A stretch of 64,000 nt of DNA from Strix aluco (Eukaryota > Chordata > Aves > Strigiformes > Strigidae), in NCBI RefSeq assembly GCF_031877795.1, contig NC_133946.1, positions 11,259,144-11,323,143 of the forward strand, written 5' to 3'. Both the position numbers and the translations under genes were made by a program. Below, one piece after another: positions 46,921 through 58,600 of the stretch. The notes under the pieces were generated by a model, which saw nothing but the letters and a program-made list of their open reading frames with translations, had not been told where the DNA came from and made no database searches. The number at the start of each line of letters is the position of its first letter. Position 1 is the stretch's first letter.

Positions 46921-47060
46921 GACGGGGTGGCCACCGGCACCGGGACCACCGTCACCTTCAGGCGCCCCTGCAGCGTCGCGCCGGCCGTGACGTCAGCGGC
47001 GAGCGCCGCGCAACACCGACGCCACCGCGCGGAGCCATGGCGGAGGGCGGGGCGTAGTCA
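46921..47060 (-). promoter_or_regulatory. NDUFV1 promoter with full CRE
   Basis: CpG-dense DNA upstream of the NDUFV1 start contains the palindromic cAMP-response element TGACGTCA at 46988-46995, 68 nt from the start codon, and a YY1-like GCCATGGCGG near 47035. There is no TATA box. Confidence 0.55.
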
Positions 47061-47496
47061 CACGGCGGCGGGGGTGGGCGGGACGTAGCGCGGGATGGGC
47101 GTGTCCCCACCGAGGGGGCGTGGCCAGGCTGGCGCCGCGCCCGCGCTGCCACGTGCCCCGTGCCCGGGCGCGGGTCGGGTTTCGGCAGCTGAAACCGGAG
47201 GCCCCCGCCCGCCCCCCCCGGTGCCCCCCGGGGCGCCCCACACCGACACCCCCTTCCAGCACCCCGGGGGGGTGGCTGTGCTGCTCTGCCCCAGCCCCCT
47301 CAATGGGTCCCGGTCTCCCCTAGCCGCTCCCTGGTTTGGGGCCATGTGTCGTCCCCCCCACGCCGCCGGTGGTGGCCTCGTCCCGGCGAGGGAGCAGGAC
47401 CGGGGCGAGCGCTGGGCCCCAGGGATCCGGTTTCCCTCCTGTCTGGCCCCGGGGGTGGGGAGCAGGGGCTGGCAGCAGGCTGGGGAGACAGGCAGC

Positions 47497-47739
47497 ATGT
47501 TCTTCTTCTTCCGCGGGCCCCAGCGGCGGGGGGCCAGTAGCCCCGCGACCCCCTCTTACCGGGCCACCTCCCGCGGCCCTGGCAAACGGGGCAACCGCTG
47601 CCTCCGCCTGGCCCCGCAACGTGGGGGGCAGGGGGCCTCCAGCACCCCGGGACGGTCGAGCCACAGCGGCACATCCCCCACAGAGAGCCAGTGGGCTGCC
47701 GAGGAGCCGGGGTCCCTGCTGCCCCCCACTTTTGGGCAG
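47497..47739 (+). CDS. CABP2: Candidate caldendrin-type alternative first exon of CABP2
   Basis: An open frame starting MFFFFRGPQRRGASSPATPS runs 81 codons to a phase-0 donor (CAG/GTAACC). It ends PPTFGQ. In human caldendrin (long CABP1) the long N-terminal exon ends SAFGQ directly before DRSLRPEEIEEL, and CABP4 has FGK before DRELGPEEL. The CABP2 exon at 48528 begins in phase 0 with [12 protein letters not shown], so splicing 47739 to 48528 would give a caldendrin-like protein of about 230 aa. The same frame is open upstream to an ATG at 47095, so the true start is uncertain. No transcript evidence is available here. Confidence 0.6.
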
Positions 47740-48096
47740 GTAACCGGCGGCGGGGCGGGGGGGTGAGGGTTGGGGTACGGCAGAGCTGAGGAGGGGGGCC
47801 CGAGTGCCCTCACCGGGAGGCTGGGGAACAGCTGGGCGGCTCCCCACATCTGGAGCAGGGAATAATCCGAGGGATTATGTGTGTGTGTGGCGTGTGTTGT
47901 TCCCCCCCCTCGCCTGCCCTGCATATATCCTCAGATATTCCATAAAAAACCTCAAATCCCCACGCAGCCACAGCCGTTATCGCCCCCCCCGTGGCCCCGG
48001 CCCTGGCTTGCCCCGGAGGGGTGGCAACCCCCAGGACTGCACCAGCCGGGCCCCCGGGGCCAGGCATGCCCTGCGGCACGGGGGCTACCGCTAGCC

Positions 48097-49350
48097 ATGG
48101 GCAACTGCACCAAGACCCCTGAGCGGAGGCTCCCCAAGGTAAGGCCAGCCCGGGAGGGCAGCAGAGGGGGGGAGCCCTGGCGTGGCCACCCCCCCCCCAT
48201 CACTCCCGCTCTACCCGCAGGACGGGAAGTCACGCTCTGGCCCCCCAGTCCCCGGTGATCCCGAGGAGGTGGCGGAATCTCCCCCGTTGCAGAGCTACTC
48301 GGTGCTGCAGGGGCTGGTGGGGCCGGCCTGCATCTTCTTGCGGCAGAGCATCGCCATTACCCAGCTGGTACGTGCTCCCCCCCCCCGCGCCGCCTCTTCT
48401 TCCCCATGCGCCTGCTGTGCCAGACACTGCGCTGCCAGTTGCCGCTTGCCACCCGTGAGCCGGTGGGGGATTTGGGGCAGGAGGGGAAGGACTCCACTTT
48501 CGGCTCTTCCCGCTTTTTCTTTCTCAGGACCGAGACCTGCGGTCTGAGGAGATTGAAGGTGAGGTGCTGTGTCCCTTGGGGCTTTGGGGGGGGGGGGGCT
48601 TTGCCCTGGTTGTGAGCTCCCCCGGTTGCGGTGCCGGCGGTGATGCCGCGCTGCCCGCAGAGCTGAAGCAAGCCTTCCGGGAGTTCGACAAAGACCACGA
48701 CGGGTACATCAGCTACAAGGACCTGGGCGAGTGCATGCGGACCATGGGCTACATGCCCACTGAGATGGAGCTCATCGAGCTGTCCCAGCAGATCAGTACG
48801 TGGCGGGGGGGCCCCTCTGCCCTGCTGGCAGCCGGACAAGCTCCCGGTGATCCCTGTCCCCCCGCTTTGGTGACACCCCGCTTCTCCTGCAGCTGGGGGC
48901 AAGGTGGATTTTGATGATTTTGTGGAGCTGATGGGCCCTAAAATGCTGGCAGAGACAGCGGACATGATTGGGATCAAGGAGCTGCGTGACGCCTTCCGTG
49001 AGGTGAGGGGACGGGGCTGGGGGGACAGCCTAGGCGCGGGCAGGCCGGCAGGTTGCCGGCACGCCAAGGGCAGCCATTGCCGACAGGCGCTTGCCCCGCA
49101 GTTCGACACCAACGGGGACGGGCAGATCAGCATGGCAGAGCTGCGGGAGGCCATGCGCAAGCTGCTGGGACAGCAGCTCAACTACCGGGAGGTGGACGAG
49201 ATCCTCAAGGATGTGGATCTCAATGGGGACGGCCTGGTGGACTTCGAAGGTAAGGGCTTGGGAGGGGGCTGGGAACATCCCCAGGAATATTCGGGATGTT
49301 TTGTACGTGTTTTCCTGCCGGCAGAGTTTGTGCGAATGATGTCGCGCTGA
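48097..49350 (+). CDS. CABP2: CABP2, calcium-binding protein 2 (EF-hand, neuronal/hair-cell)
   Basis: CaBP2 is a calmodulin-like sensor that modulates voltage-gated Ca channels in inner hair cells and retina. Seven exons give 212 aa: 48097-48138, 48221-48367, 48528-48558, 48661-48795, 48893-49002, 49102-49249, 49325-49350. [11 protein letters not shown] carries an N-myristoylation-type Gly2. [17 protein letters not shown] matches human CABP2, which separates it from CABP1 and CABP4. EF1 loop is residues 83-94 ([12 protein letters not shown]), EF3 157-168 ([12 protein letters not shown]) and EF4 194-205 ([12 protein letters not shown]). EF2 ([12 protein letters not shown]) lacks ligands, as is usual for CaBPs. 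It ends EEFVRMMSR like the human protein. GSTP1, which sits between CABP2 and NDUFV1 in human, is not seen upstream. Confidence 0.95.
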
Positions 49351-50639
49351 GGGCAGCACGTGCCAACACGGGACCCGAGCCCCTGCCGTGCCTTACAAAG
49401 AGGAGGGGGCCACGGAGGAGACACCCAGCTCCGGCTGTTGTGGTGGGGGCCGTGCCAGTGCAGCGCAGTGCCCGAGCCTGGGGCAAGGCTCTCGCTTCTT
49501 CAGCGCCGGAGGTGCTCAGACTCATCCTTGGCCGCACGCCTGCCTGGCTGCCGAGGTCTAACCACGGCGCAGGGCGCCGGGGCCGAGGCCGGGCCCCTTT
49601 TCGGCACAGACTTGGGAGGCATTGGCCACTCTCACCTTGATTTCTGCTCCCTGCCTTGACCTCACCCCACCTGCTGTTCCCCAAAACTCAAAACGCACCG
49701 GTCCGCTCTCCTCCAGCTGCACCCCAGCTTTGCCAGCTCATCTCTTCATCCTTCATTTTGACCCCCATACCCAACGCCGAGCCCTTCATGTTGACCCCGC
49801 TCCCTCCACGCTGTGATTTAGGGCTGACCCTACGGCGTAACTTGCCACCTCTCCCTCCATTACCACCGTTTGAGCTCAGACCTACCCCAGACCCTGCTCT
49901 GTCCTGCCCCGCAAGGGTCGGGCATCCTTCTGCTTTCGGGGCTGTGGATGCTCTGTCTGGTCCCCAACACAGAGGAGACTCCTCAGGGCTTCAGCACCCC
50001 CCGGCCAGGACATCCTTGAGGAAAAAAAACGGGAATAAAGTGTTGCTGTTCTCCACCCGGGAGCGCAGATGGGAGGTGGAGAGGTGCACTGCAGGCAGGG
50101 CCGGATCCCCGCCCTGGGGGGGACAGTTTGGGGTAGTTTTTGCACATGTTAGTTAAAGAAATCCTCTGCTTCCGCGTTACGCACCCCACCTGGGGGGCAG
50201 GGTGAGGGGGGTGTGTTTGAACAGATGTATTTTTTCAATCTTTGCCCTTTTGAAATTAAAAACTCTCTACGGACTTTTGTTTGTCTTTTGAGTTTAAATA
50301 GAATTTGCTCTCTCCACGCTTGTCCCCCCACCACTCGCTGCCCCCCGCCCACCGTGTCTCCCCACGGCAGGAGCCCCGCAGTGAGGGCCGCACTGGGCCC
50401 AGGGAGGGCCCTGCCCGTCCACCCCGCAGGGAGCCGGGACCCCCCGGCACCCCCTCACCTGCGCAGGCCTGGGGCTGTGGGGGCGGCCCAGGGTCCCCCA
50501 GGGCCGCGGTTCCCCTCAGCGGAGGCCGCCGAAGCCCGGTGGAGGCGGTACCGGGGGTCGCAGCGGCCGAGCCCCTCCGCTCCCTTCCCGCCCTCTCTCC
50601 TGAGGGGATGAGGCAGCGCGAGGAGGGGGGGGAAGGGGC
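49351..50639 (+). other. CABP2 3' UTR and spacer to CDK2AP2
   Basis: AATAAA at 50034-50039 is the best CABP2 poly(A) signal, giving a 3' UTR of about 0.7 kb. Beyond it is an A/T-rich patch with AAATTAAAAA near 50256 and then rising GC toward CDK2AP2. No exon resembling another gene was found. Confidence 0.5.
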
Positions 50640-50981
50640 GGAGCCGACGCCGCGTGTCTCCACGGTGACTGGAGGCGGGCGGCGGCGTGATGACGTCGGC
50701 GCGGCGTCGCGCAGCAGCGTCATCAGGGCGAGCGGCAGCGGTAGCGGTAGAGGGGGGCGGCCGGGTCAGGCCAGGCCAGGCCGCGGCGGGCCCTGCGCAG
50801 CGGAACCGCGCCGCTCTCCCCGGTTCGGGGCTGGTTGGGTCCGTGGGGTTGAGCTGAGAAGCGGCGGCGGCAGCAAAACCAACGGGTGGGGAGGTGGGGG
50901 CGGGGGGGGAGCGCGGGGGCCGCTCACCGACCCCCGCCGCCCTCCAGGGATCCGGGAGCGGCGGGCGGGCGGCTGTTGGGG
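50640..50981 (+). promoter_or_regulatory. CDK2AP2 CpG-rich promoter and 5' leader
   Basis: Very CpG-dense DNA with a CRE-like TGACGTCG at 50691-50698 and CGTCATCA shortly after (near 50717). It runs into the CDK2AP2 start codon without a TATA box. Confidence 0.5.
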
Positions 50982-51752
50982 ATGTCCTACAAGCCCATCG
51001 CTCCCGCCCCCGCTACCCCCGGAGCCGCCAGTGCCAGCCCCGCCCCACCGGGGCCCGGGGCACCGCCCGCCGGTGAGCACCCCCCCACCCCGGTAACCGC
51101 GGGGGGGGGGGGGCAGGGTGTGTACGAAGGAAGGGGAAGGGAAGGTGAAGGGGCGGAGGAGGGGGGGGGTGCAGCCGGTAACCCTCCGTTTCCTGTAGCC
51201 ACGAGTGTCCCGTCGCCCTCCGGCTCCGTCCCCGGCGCCGCCGCCCCTTTCCGGCCCCTCTTCAATGACTTCGGGCCGCCGTCCATGGGCTACGTGCAGG
51301 TGAGGCGCGGGGCGGCGGTGAGGCGCGGGGCGGCGGCGGGGCCGGGGGCGGCGGGGCCGGTCCTCAGCCCCTCCGTGTCCCCTTTCCCCGCCATCTCCGC
51401 AGGCGATGAAGCCCCCCGGGGCTCAGGGCTCGCAGAGCACCTACACCGACCTGCTCTCCGTCATCGAGGAGATGGGGAAGGAGATTCGGCCCACCTACGC
51501 CGGCAGCAAGAGTGCCATGGAGCGGCTGAAGCGGGGTACGGGAGTGGGGGGGACACCGGCTGGTCCCCAGCCCTGTGTGCCCGGGGGTCTACTACCCCGC
51601 GGGGGGGGGGTGTGTGAATTGGAGCAGGATGGCCAGGGGGAGGGTGGAGGCTGATGTGGGGTGTCCCTTTGCTTCTTCCCACAGGCATCATCCACGCCCG
51701 GGCGCTGGTCAGGGAGTGCCTGGCAGAGACAGAGCGAAATGCCCGCACGTAA
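50982..51752 (+). CDS. CDK2AP2: CDK2AP2 (DOC-1R), CDK2-associated protein 2
   Basis: CDK2AP2 is a small protein related to CDK2AP1 (DOC-1), a NuRD complex component, and interacts with CDK2. Four exons give 130 aa (human 126): 50982-51072, 51199-51299, 51403-51535, 51685-51752. [14 protein letters not shown] and [20 protein letters not shown] match the human N-terminal half. The C-terminal CDK2AP domain is almost identical ([20 protein letters not shown], then [20 protein letters not shown]). The N-terminal third is Pro/Ala-rich and variable. It lies head to tail with CABP2 and PITPNM1, as in human. Confidence 0.97.
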
Positions 51753-51904
51753 CGGCTGCTGTCACCTGGGACCCTCACCCCGGGATCCCCGGTGTCCCTG
51801 CCCCACTGGTGGGGGGGGGGGGGGGGGCTGCTGTGCTGCCCACTCCCTGCCCCCCCCCCCCCACCCTGCGCTCTCTGCTCTCTTTATAAATGCGTGTTTT
51901 TATA

Positions 51905-51910
51905 AATAAA
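51905..51910 (+). terminator. CDK2AP2 poly(A) signal
   Basis: AATAAA 153 nt after the CDK2AP2 stop, preceded by a T/A-rich segment, giving a 3' UTR of about 170 nt. Confidence 0.85.
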
Positions 51911-52097
51911 GGACATGGTTGGGACTCTGCCTCAAGCTGCGTCCCTGCAGCAGCAGGGGAGGGAGTGGTGGGTGCTGGGGTGACCGTGGGGACTCGGTGG
52001 TGACAGGGGGACACGGGGGGGATGTGGGGGGGGGATGTCGGTGCACCGGGGAAGGGCCGGGATGGGGAAGGGCTTAGAGCCACTCTGGGGCGGGGGG

Positions 52098-52126
52098 TGT
52101 GTGTGTGTGTATGTGTGTGATGTGTG
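52098..52126. repeat. (GT)n microsatellite
   Basis: A GT-rich run, interrupted once by AT, in the CDK2AP2-PITPNM1 spacer. Confidence 0.8.
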
Positions 52127-52319
52127 TCCCGGAGCTGTGACAGGGCTGAGAGGTGCAGGAATGAGCAAACCCCTCTTTTAACACTAAAAAAAGGCGCTTT
52201 TTTAAAATAAAAACCCCATTTTTTTTTCTGAGCCTGACGGTGCAGGGTTGGGGCCGGGGCCGGGGCGGTGGGGGGGGTGTTGGTGCCGTCACACGCGGAG
52301 TGCCCTTGCAGCGGCGCTC

Positions 52320-52640
52320 GCCACCTTCCTGTCCCTGACGTCACGCTCCCCCCCCCCCCCCTTCCCTACGTCACGGCCGTTTCCGTGGGAACGGGCTGTG
52401 ATGTCATGAGCCGAGGGGCCGGTGCGGAGCAGCACAGGTTCGGCGGGGCCGGGGCGCGGTGGGCGGGGGGGGGGGCAGCGGCGGAGCCGAGCGGGCGGGG
52501 GGCGCGTTGCCATGGGAGCGGGGCGGGCCCGGGAGCGTCGCAGCGGGAGCTGGGCCGGGCCGGGCTGAGCTGGGCCGGGCCTGGCTGAGCCGAGCTGGGC
52601 TGACGGCCGCCCCCGCAGGCGCTGCCCGCCCCTGCCCCCC
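52320..52640 (+). promoter_or_regulatory. PITPNM1 promoter with CRE cluster and possible noncoding exon
   Basis: Three CRE-type sites occur within 71 bp: TGACGTCA (52336-52343), TACGTCAC (52367-52374) and TGATGTCA (52399-52406). A C-rich run and a CpG-rich segment accompany them. An acceptor-like CCCCGCAG ends at 52618, just before the PITPNM1 start codon, so a noncoding first exon in 52410-52600 is likely but its donor is not certain. Confidence 0.55.
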
Positions 52641-52646
52641 GCCGCC

Positions 52647-55600
52647 ATGCTCATCAAGGAGTACCACATCCTGCTGCCCATGAGCCTGGAGGAGTACCAG
52701 GTGGCCCAGCTCTACATGATCCAGGTGGGGCCCGGGGGGTGCAGGGGTCCGTGGGGCTGAGCATGGACGGGGGGGGGGGGGGGGTGCTGAGCATTGAGGG
52801 GTGCAGGGGCTGTGTGGCTGAACGTGGAGAGGGGGCTGGGGGACTGAGCATGAGGGGCTGAGGGGTGCGTGGGGTTGGGGGGCTAAGCATGGGGGGCTGA
52901 GCACTGAGGGGTGCAGGGGGCTGTGGGGCTGAGCATGGGGGGTGCAGGGGGCTGGGGACTGAGCATGGGGGGTGCAGGGGGCTGGGGACTGATCTTGGGG
53001 AGTGCTGGGGTCCATGGGGCTGAGCATGGGGGGAGGAGTTGAGCACTGAGGGGTGCAAGGGGCTGTGAGGCTGAGCATGAGGGGCTGGGGGGTGCAGGGG
53101 TCTGTGGGGCTGAGCATGGGGGAAGGCTGAGTATTGAGGAGTGCAGGGGTTGGAGGGGCTGAACATGGGGGTGCTGAGTGTTGGGGGGTGCAGGGGTCTG
53201 TGGTGCTGAGCATTGGGGGGCTGAGCCTGGGGAGTGCAGGGGACGGTGGGGCTGAGCCTGGGAAGTGCAGGGGACTGTGGGGCTGCTGAGCCTGAGGGGT
53301 GCGGGGGGGCCTGTGACTGACCCCAAAGGATTGGCAGGGTGCAGGGGTGTCAATGAGGTTCACAGGTGGGTTTGGGGCCACTGGGCCAAGCAGGGGATCT
53401 GGGGGTAGGTGTGGGGCTGGGGGTTGTGGGGGGCTACAGGTGAGGTGCCAGGCCTTAGGGACACGCAGGTTTTGGGATAGGGGGTGCAGGGGGGGCTGTG
53501 CTCACCCAGCGGCTCTCCCCGCAGAAGAAGAGCCGTGAGGAGTCGAGCGGCGAGGGCAGTGGGGTGGAGATCCTGGCCAACCGGCCCTACAGCGACGGCC
53601 CCGGTGGCAGCGGCCAGTACACCCACAAAATCTACCACGTGGGCTCCCACATCCCCAGCTGGTTTCGGGCCCTGCTCCCCAAGGCCGCGCTGCAGGTGGA
53701 GGAGGAGTCCTGGAACGCTTATCCCTACACCCGCACCAGGTAGGACCCGCCGGGACTGTGGGGGTGGGTTGCGGGGCTGTGGACATGGGCTGTGGGGCCG
53801 GTGGTGCCACCGGGCTCATCCCTGTCCCCCCACATCCCCCAGGTACACCTGTCCCTTCGTGGAGAAGTTCTCCATCGAGATCGAGACGTACTACCGGCCA
53901 GACGCGGGCCAGCAGACCAACGTCTTCAACCTGAGTGCAGCTGAGAAGAGGCAGAGGATTTTGGGTGCGTACGGCTGGCTCGGGGCGCCGGGCAGAACCC
54001 CAATGCCTGCTGGGCTTCCCCCGTGGCAGCTGGGTGTGTGGGTGTGCTGTGACACCCGAGGAGCTCGGCTGCGGTGCACTCGGCTTTGCTCTCTCTGCCG
54101 GCCCTCATGATTTGGGGACAGCTCTGGGGGGACCCTGGCAGGGGAAGGTGTCCGTGCCCCGAGCTCCTTTCCCCAAGCTCCCTGCCTGCTCCCTTGGCAG
54201 CGCTGCTAAACTAGAGTTTGCATTAAAAACATTTTGGGGGGCAATGTCGTTCTCCGCCTTCTTCCCTTGCCTGTATATTTGTTTACAGCCCTCTTCGTCC
54301 TCGTGCCAGCCTGCTCCTCTCTCCCTCCATGTCTCAACCCCTGTCCTACGCGGTCTGGCATGGATTTGCCTTCCCAGCCCCTCTCTGGGTGTATGTGGGA
54401 ACCTGCACCCAGCTCCCGCAGGGCATTTCGGATCAGCTGGAGAGGGGGGAGCTGGAAAAACATGTCCCTGTTTTCCCACTCCCTGCCCTACTTCCCCTGC
54501 TCCCCAGGGCTTCGCTCCAGATCGCTCTCTGGGTCCGGGTCCCTCCGCCACTTGCTGGGGACACCAATGGGCAGAGCCGGGAGCCCGGGGTTGGGATTTC
54601 TCCCTCGCCGGTGGGTTTGGCACTAATTGCTGCGGCCTCCCTTTCCTGGCAGCGTCGATCTGGTCGTTTTAGGCGCTGGAGTGCAGAGCGTGATGCGCTG
54701 CCTCTTAAAATGGAGGCCTAAAATAGGCACTCGGAGGAAATGATTCATCTGACCTATTTCTCTCATTGGCTCTTGCGGCACCGGGGACGTCCGGCCAGGA
54801 TGCCGGAGGCTTGGACCGGGAGGGACAAATTCTGCCCCTGCCACTACCAGGCAGCAACCAGGGCTGAGCGGATAGCAGGCAGGGCACAGCCCTGTGCCCG
54901 CTGCCTGCTGCCCTGCCTGATTTTCCTCCCCAGTGCCCGTCCTGTGGGCTTTCCACAGGCCATGCTGCGTCTCGGGTGGCTGCTGCCTGCCACGGGGAGC
55001 AGGGCCGAGGTGGGACCGACGCGGACACTGACCCTGCTGGGATTTTCTCTGCCGGCTCTCGCTTTCACCCTGGTGTCCCATAGCACTGACAGATTTAAAC
55101 CCCATCTCACGTTTCAAAGGGCAGCAGGGTAACGCGGTCTGGGCTGTCAGGGCAAACCGCAGGGATAACCGTGTCCTCACCGATTTTTTTGTGGTGATAA
55201 AAACAAACAGACCCGCTGGTTGTCGAGCGAGTGACGCTGCCGGGAGCCACTCGGGGCCGGCAGGTCCTGTCCCGGCTCCTTGCTGCCGACCGCGGCGTGC
55301 TGCTGTTGCCGCTCTGGGCCAGCCCGTCGGGCGCTGATTTAAGGGCTTGTGTTTGCCACACAATTTGGATGCCGTGGGCGCTGCTTTCCCACCCTGTGGT
55401 GTGTTTTTCAGGCTGGGGAGGTTCAGAGGGGTTGTGGAACTTTTTGTATCTCAGCTGCCCACCATGGGAAAAGCCCCGCTTCAGAGCGCCTGCCCTGCAA
55501 CCGTTCCTTGCTTTCTGAGTCTTAAAAGTCTTTTTTCCCCCTTTTTTTGGCCCAAGCTGGAGGAAGAGGCAAGCAGGTGCCTTGGGGGTGTCAATGGGGG

Positions 55601-58600
55601 CAAATAAATGCAGGGTCTGGCACAGCCTGGGGATGGGCTGGGGGGACTGGCTAGGGACAACTGTGTGGGAAGGTCCTGGGGGTCCATGGGGTGCTCTGGC
55701 ACCCCCCCAGGACCCCCCCCAGACTGGGCTGGAGGGAGCTGGCTTGGAGACGGGGCTGGAGCAGCCAAACTGCAGGAGGCTTTGTGCAGGGTTGAGTCCG
55801 AGCAGCCCCCCCCAGGTCTGTCAGATTGTGTTTTCCTGGGTGCCATCCATGAGCCCCCCCCTTTAGTTTTAGGGAGGCCGCCTTTGTTTTGAGGCCACCT
55901 TCATTTTGGGGAGATGGGGATGTTGCCATCGCACCCCCCGGCTCAACAGGGGCTCTTCCTGGGTCACAGGGTGGTTTTGCTGTGCCCTGTACCCCGTTAT
56001 TGGGGGTCCCTCAGGTCTGGGGAGGTGGGGGGGGGGTGCAGCTGGTGGGGCTCACCACTGTGCTGACCTGCTCGATCCAGCTTGTCCTCTGCACCGGCCC
56101 CGGGGTCGCTGGGGCCGCTCTCCCAGCTGCCAAATCTCCCGGCTAATGCGCCGGGAGATTTGTGTGTCAGCCCCGGCTCGCCACACGCCTCCACGCCTCC
56201 CCCCGCGGCCCCCAGGGCCTCTCGCAGTCGCACTGTGCTGCGGGGCGCTGGATCAGGCCCCCGTGCGGGGACAGGACGTGTTCGGCTGCACCCAAGGGTG
56301 CCTTTGATGTTATCCCTGCAGGATAGAGAGCGTTGGCGTTGGGCGCGCGGCTTGTGGGAATAATTTGACACATGCCCCCCTCTGATTTTTGTGCCTTTTT
56401 CCCCGCTTTTCTGCCTGAGGGGGGCTCCCCTCCGCTCGCGTCCCCTCGCCTAGCGCTGCGAGGTGATGAGCGCTGTTCCCCTCTGCAGACACCATCGACA
56501 TCGTGCGTGACCCCATCTCCCCGGGGGAATATAAACCCGAGGAGGATCCCAAACTCTACCACTCAGCCAAGACAGGCCGGGGCCCGCTGGGGGACGACTG
56601 GCTGGAGGTATCCGCTGGCGGGCCCCTCATGTGCGCCTACAAGCTCTGCAAGGTGGAGTTTCGCTACTGGGGGATGCAGTCGAAAATCGAGCAGTTCATC
56701 CATGACGTGGGTGAGTGTGGGGCAGCAGTGGCGAGCCCTCAGCACCTTGGCACTGCTTTAGGGGGGCAGAGGGCAGGTTTAGGGAGCCCCCGGGGCCATG
56801 CAGGGCTCGTTCCCCCCCCCCCTCCCCGTTCTTGCTCCCCGTTGCAGGTTTGCGGAAGGTGATGCTGCGCGCCCACCGTCAGGCTTGGTGCTGGCAGGAT
56901 GAGTGGACGGACTTGACGATGGAGGACATTCGACAGCTGGAGGAGGAGACGGCGCGGATGTTGGCACAGAAAATGGCCAAGTGCGGCGAGGCCGAGGAGC
57001 CCCCCGCTGCCGGGCCCAGCCCCGAGGGGCGGCCGGAGCCCAGGGGTGCCAGTGGGCAGGAGGGGGCCGAGGTGCAGGGGGTGGCCGATGCCTCCCCTGA
57101 TGATACCTTTGCCAAGCAGTGGTCCACCTCTTCCCGGTCTTCCTACTCTTCCCAGCATGGAGGTGAGAGACCACGTCCTGCGTGGGTGGGGACCTCCAAC
57201 GCCCCCTCCAGTTGCTGCTCTTCATAAGAGATGTGTCAGGGGACCCTCTCTTGCCTGGCATGAGTGCCCCAGGGATGGCTCTGGGTCTCCTGGGGTGGCT
57301 TTGGGTGCCCCAGGGGTGGCCCTGGATCTCCTGGGGGGGGATCTGGGTGCCTTAGGGGTGGCTCTGGGTCTCCCAGGGGGATCTTTGGGTGCCCAGGGGT
57401 GGCCCTGGGTCTCCCAGGAGGGGATCTGGGTGAAGGAACAAGGTAGAGCTGTGGGGCAGGAGCGAGGTCTCACTGTTGGGGGGGGCTCTGGGCGCTGACC
57501 CCATGCTGGTGGCAGGGGGGGTGTCTCCTCAAAGCCTGTCCGAGTGGCGGATGCAGAACATCGCCCGTGACTCCGAGAACAGCTCTGAAGAGGAGTTTTT
57601 CGATGCCCACGGTACGGTGAGGCAGCTCTGCAGCCGCAGCTCAGCGTTTTGGTGGCAGGGGCCAGGCACCAGCTTGGGGTGGGCTGGATGCGCCTGGTAG
57701 CAGGGGTCTTGGGGTGGGGGTGCAGGCATAGGGGTGCTCCCCACACCCACGGTCCCCTCCCTGCCGCCGCAGAGGACCTGTCCGACAGTGACGAGGTCTT
57801 TGCGAAGGAGATGACGAAATGGAGCTCCAACGACTTCTTGGACACGCTGGAGCGACCGGCGGAGCTGGATGAGGTGCTGGGTGAGCAGCAGGGGGGGGAG
57901 TGTCCCGGTCCCAAACCCCAGTGTGGGTGTCCTGAGAGGGGGCCGACCCTCACCTGGACACCCCATCCGGGCTCACTGGGGCTGTGTGCTCGCAGGGGAC
58001 GGAGCCAGCGCCGCCAAGGTGGATGGTGAAGGATTGGGGGTGTCTGGCTTCCCCGAGGTGCGTGCCCGGCTTGTCCCCTCCCTCAGGCCGTGCCCCCCCT
58101 CCACCTCCCCCGCCAGCATGTGTGCCGACAGCAGCGCTCTCCCTCCCGCAGGGTGGCTCGGCGGAGAGCGCGGCGCAGGCGTGCCGGATCCACGCCCTCT
58201 TCCTCATCCTCCACAGCGGCAACATCCTGGACCAGGGAGCGGGCGAGCCGGGCTCCAAGCAGGCGGATGTACAGACACTGGCGGCCACCTTCGACGCCGT
58301 CACCCGTGTCCACTTCCCTGAGGCGCTGGGGCACGTGGCGCTGCGCCTGGTCCCCTGCCCACCCATCTGCGCCGCTGCCTACGCCCTCGTCTCCAAGTAT
58401 GGGTGGTAAACGCCCTGTGTGGGGTGGGGGGGGCGGCTGCAGGGTGAGGAGGGGGCTGTCCCCTTGGAAAACCAGAGCGGTGGGAGGGGGACTGGGGAGG
58501 TGGTGGCCTCAGAGAGGGGACTTTTCTTCTCCCGGTGGGATGGGGATAACTGGGTGCAGCATTCCAAGCATCGTGCAGTGGGACGGGGACGTTGGGGCAG

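Noticed and set aside
50305-51096. 263-aa plus-strand frame over the CDK2AP2 first exon
   Set aside because: It is in a different frame from the clear CDK2AP2 start ([10 protein letters not shown]) and lies in CpG-island DNA.
52404-53381. 325-aa minus-strand frame rich in Pro, Cys and His
   Set aside because: It is a translation of the PITPNM1 intron 1 minisatellite.
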